A stretch of DNA of 64,000 bases from Chlorogloeopsis fritschii PCC 6912. GTDB lineage: Bacteria > Cyanobacteriota > Cyanobacteriia > Cyanobacteriales > Nostocaceae. Every line of letters starts with the position of its first letter. Position 1 is the stretch's first letter. Where the stretch lies: contig NZ_AJLN01000104.1 in the NCBI RefSeq assembly GCF_000317285.1, forward strand, positions 62,001 to 126,000, read 5' to 3'. Shown here in pieces: positions 61,997 to 64,000 of the stretch. The translations under genes were made by a program, and so were the position numbers. Under the pieces are notes generated by a model. That model worked only from the letters and a program-made list of their open reading frames with translations. It was not told where the DNA came from and did not search any database.

Positions 61997-63625
61997 ATGA
62001 ATTTAATTACTCTGCTGTTACGCTCTTCTTGGAAAATTGTTGCTCTTGCTGTTTTTGTTGGTTTATTAAGTGGGGCTAGCACAGCGGGACTGATTGTTAC
62101 TATCAATGCTCAAGTCAATTATTTTTCATTAACAGCCATATTAATTTGGAGTTTTATTGGCCTTGTTTTTCTAAAATTTTTTACCAATATCATTTCTAAA
62201 TTTTTATTAATAAATCTTGCAGAAAAAGCTATTTTTGAATTGCGCTTAATTTTGAGTGAAAGAATTCTGGCTGCACCGTTATTTCATTTAGAGCGTTTAG
62301 GAAATCATCGGATCTTAGCTACGCTTACTAATGATATTATATCAGTGTCTTATATTGTTTACGCTATTCCTACTTTATGTATTGAAATTGCAGTTGTAGT
62401 TAGTTGTCTTTTCTATTTATTTTGGTTGTCTCCAACAGTATTTCTTATAATAGTGATTTTTCTGCTTTTAGGAATATTCAGCTATAAACAAGTGGCAGGT
62501 AAGGCAATATCATTTTTGACATTGGCTCGCTATCAAGAAGATAGATTATTTAACCATTTTCGTAGTTTAATTGAAGGAACTAAGGAACTGAAAATTCACC
62601 AACAGCGACGCCAAAACTTTATATTAAAAGAACTAAAAGAAACAGCTCAACTTTATAGGCGTAAAAATGTAGTTGGGATGACGATATTTGCAACAGCTGC
62701 TAGTTGGGGTAACATCTTATTCTTTGTGGTTGTTGGTCTAGTACTGTTTATCTTACCAAATCTTCAAGTCATTTCTACCTATATTTTATCTGGATATGCA
62801 CTTACTATTCTGTACCTAATATCTCCTTTAGAGTACATCATGAGTGCTATTCCTAGCTTCAGTAAAGCTACAGTTGCTTTAGGAAATATAGACTCTCTCA
62901 AACTATCCTTATTAAATCACTTCCGCGAGAGTAATTTAATAAGTTGTGGTGCAGCAGATAATTTTTGTCAGCGTCTAGAACTTTTAAGTGTCACTCATAC
63001 TTATCATCAAGAGCAGGAAGATATAGCTTTTACTCTTGGCCCGATTGATTTGACTTTTTCGGATGGTGAAATTGTTTTTATTGTTGGCGGTAACGGTAGT
63101 GGTAAGTCTACTCTTGTTAAACTGATTACTGGTTTGTACATTCCTGAAACTGGAAACATCTATCTCAATAACAAATTAGTTACAATTGAAAATCAAGAGT
63201 GGTTCCGCCAACATTTCTCAGTCGTATTCTCTGATTTTTATCTGTTCGATAATTTCTGGAATTTAGGTAAAGTAATTACTGACGAGCAAATGTATGACTA
63301 TCTAGTCAAATTACACCTTAACAAAAAGGTACAAGTTAAAAATGGTGTACTTTCTACCACATCCTTATCTCAAGGACAACGAAAACGTCTAGCTCTTTTA
63401 ACTGCTTATTTGGAAGACCGACCTATTTATGTATTTGATGAATGGGCTTCTGACCAAGACCCTGTGTTTAAGAAGATTTTTTATACGCAATTATTACCTG
63501 AATTGAAAAAGAAAGGTAAAACTGTAATAGTTGTTACTCATGATGAACAATATTTCTATTTGTCAGAAAAGATAGTGAAGCTAGACTATGGCAAAATAGA
63601 AGATGTTTTCACTTGGTGTAGCTAG
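61997..63625 (+). CDS. Cyclic-peptide/siderophore-type ABC exporter (PvdE/SyrD/YojI-like)
   Basis: A 542-residue half-transporter with six membrane helices (residues ~10-290) and an ATPase of the PvdE/SyrD/YojI group. Walker A is GGNGSGKST, the signature is the unusual LSQGQRKRL, and Walker B is IYVFDEWASDQDP with catalytic Glu. The family exports peptides such as pyoverdine precursors, syringomycin, microcin J25 and some ribosomal peptides. It has no C39 protease domain, so any leader would be cut elsewhere. A TAGGTAAG sequence lies upstream of the ATG. It is coregulated, by promoter sequence, with the small peptide gene. Confidence 0.93.
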   Translation: MNLITLLLRSSWKIVALAVFVGLLSGASTAGLIVTINAQVNYFSLTAILIWSFIGLVFLKFFTNIISKFLLINLAEKAIFELRLILSERILAAPLFHLERLGNHRILATLTNDIISVSYIVYAIPTLCIEIAVVVSCLFYLFWLSPTVFLIIVIFLLLGIFSYKQVAGKAISFLTLARYQEDRLFNHFRSLIEGTKELKIHQQRRQNFILKELKETAQLYRRKNVVGMTIFATAASWGNILFFVVVGLVLFILPNLQVISTYILSGYALTILYLISPLEYIMSAIPSFSKATVALGNIDSLKLSLLNHFRESNLISCGAADNFCQRLELLSVTHTYHQEQEDIAFTLGPIDLTFSDGEIVFIVGGNGSGKSTLVKLITGLYIPETGNIYLNNKLVTIENQEWFRQHFSVVFSDFYLFDNFWNLGKVITDEQMYDYLVKLHLNKKVQVKNGVLSTTSLSQGQRKRLALLTAYLEDRPIYVFDEWASDQDPVFKKIFYTQLLPELKKKGKTVIVVTHDEQYFYLSEKIVKLDYGKIEDVFTWCS

Positions 63626-63833
63626 GAGGAAAGTGCCATTAGGAGCAAAGTTGGTGAAATGGGTAGCATCGGCTCAAATCAATTTAAAACTGGAACTATT
63701 GAGAAATCAAGGTTTGGAACTTTATAAAAAACAAGTGCATAAATAGCCAACAATACTCTTGTAAAAATAGCTTTATGTCAGGCTCAACAGGAACAAATTA
63801 AAATGAAACATACCTAATGACTAATAACAAAAC

Positions 63834-64000
63834 ATGGGAAATCAAGTAATACTCATTGAGCATCCATTAATTCAGCACAAACTGACGCTGATGCGTAAAG
63901 CCGAAACTAGCACGGTGAAATTTCGTGTTCTCCTGAAAGAAATTGGTATGTTGCTGGGGTATGAGGTAACGCGAGATTTACCACTAAAACATGAAAAAAT
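63834..64000 (+). CDS. upp: Uracil phosphoribosyltransferase, 5' part only
   Basis: Converts uracil and PRPP to UMP. The first 55 codons are visible: [20 protein letters not shown], then [20 protein letters not shown], which matches the N-terminus of bacterial Upp (as in HPLVKHKLGLMR and EVGSLLTYEATADL of E. coli). The catalytic PRPP motif lies beyond the window. In the URC pathway the corresponding enzyme is Urc6, so with urc1 and urc4 this completes the core set. Confidence 0.9.
   Translation, partial: MGNQVILIEHPLIQHKLTLMRKAETSTVKFRVLLKEIGMLLGYEVTRDLPLKHEK

Noticed and set aside
63633..63746. A 37-codon frame starting GTG after the exporter, reading VPLGAKLVKWVASAQINLKL
   Set aside because: AGGAGG is only 3 nt from the GTG, and the frame is very short with no recognised family. 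It could be a fragment of a lost gene; not enough to annotate.

Overview
The window looks like chromosomal DNA of a heterocyst-forming, nitrogen-fixing filamentous cyanobacterium (Nostocales). The grounds are the very frequent GCGATCGC octamer (HIP1), many short palindromic repeats between genes, and a left edge carrying a cytochrome oxidase operon, a nif-type ferredoxin (fdxB) and the nif activator cnfR/patB. From memory this order matches the heterocyst cox2 locus of Anabaena/Nostoc. The species cannot be named from the sequence alone.

Layout. 1-7.0 kb: coxB-coxA-coxC oxidase (minus strand; coxC only as its first 14 codons), fdxB, cnfR, then a hicBA toxin-antitoxin pair. 7.1-17.5 kb: a PhnD-like binding protein with a sensor kinase, two alpha/beta hydrolases, a double-glycine leader peptide, an ArsR/SRPBCC/nucleotidyltransferase run, a ClpP and an epimerase. 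17.5-33.8 kb: a cell-surface glycan island with membrane glycosyltransferase-like proteins, five GT2 and one GT4 glycosyltransferases, a UDP-galactopyranose-mutase-like flavoprotein, a Wzm/Wzt-type ABC exporter and a Tat-exported GH10 xylanase. 34-52 kb: mixed housekeeping and accessory genes (M28 peptidase, SafE-like protein, galE, a YdcF-like protein lacking its catalytic core, an ABC exporter, a sugar transferase, surE, a sensor kinase, DM13 protein, a GT39-like protein, carboxysomal carbonic anhydrase ccaA, mocA-like). 52-57 kb: a zone of decay and insertion with an ABC-ATPase remnant, a hypothetical gene disrupted by repeats, and an HxlR regulator split by a ~387-bp element. 57-64 kb: URC-type uracil catabolism genes (urc1, urc4 and, at the right edge, the start of upp), interrupted by a small secreted-peptide gene, a flavin monooxygenase and a PvdE/SyrD-type exporter.

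The most interesting signal is at 60.1-63.6 kb. A 59-residue peptide gene with a good ribosome-binding site and the ABC exporter gene, on opposite strands and 1.5 kb apart, share a nearly identical ~49-bp promoter block. The block ends at the same distance from a TATA-like -10 box in both. This suggests one regulator controlling a peptide and its exporter, with the monooxygenase lying between them.

The window is also rich in small repeats that have entered genes. A 199-bp element with 17-bp terminal inverted repeats and a 5-bp target duplication lies at 45.1 kb, with a truncated copy at 26.1 kb. A palindromic repeat forms the end of coxB, and others lie in frame in the M28 peptidase gene.
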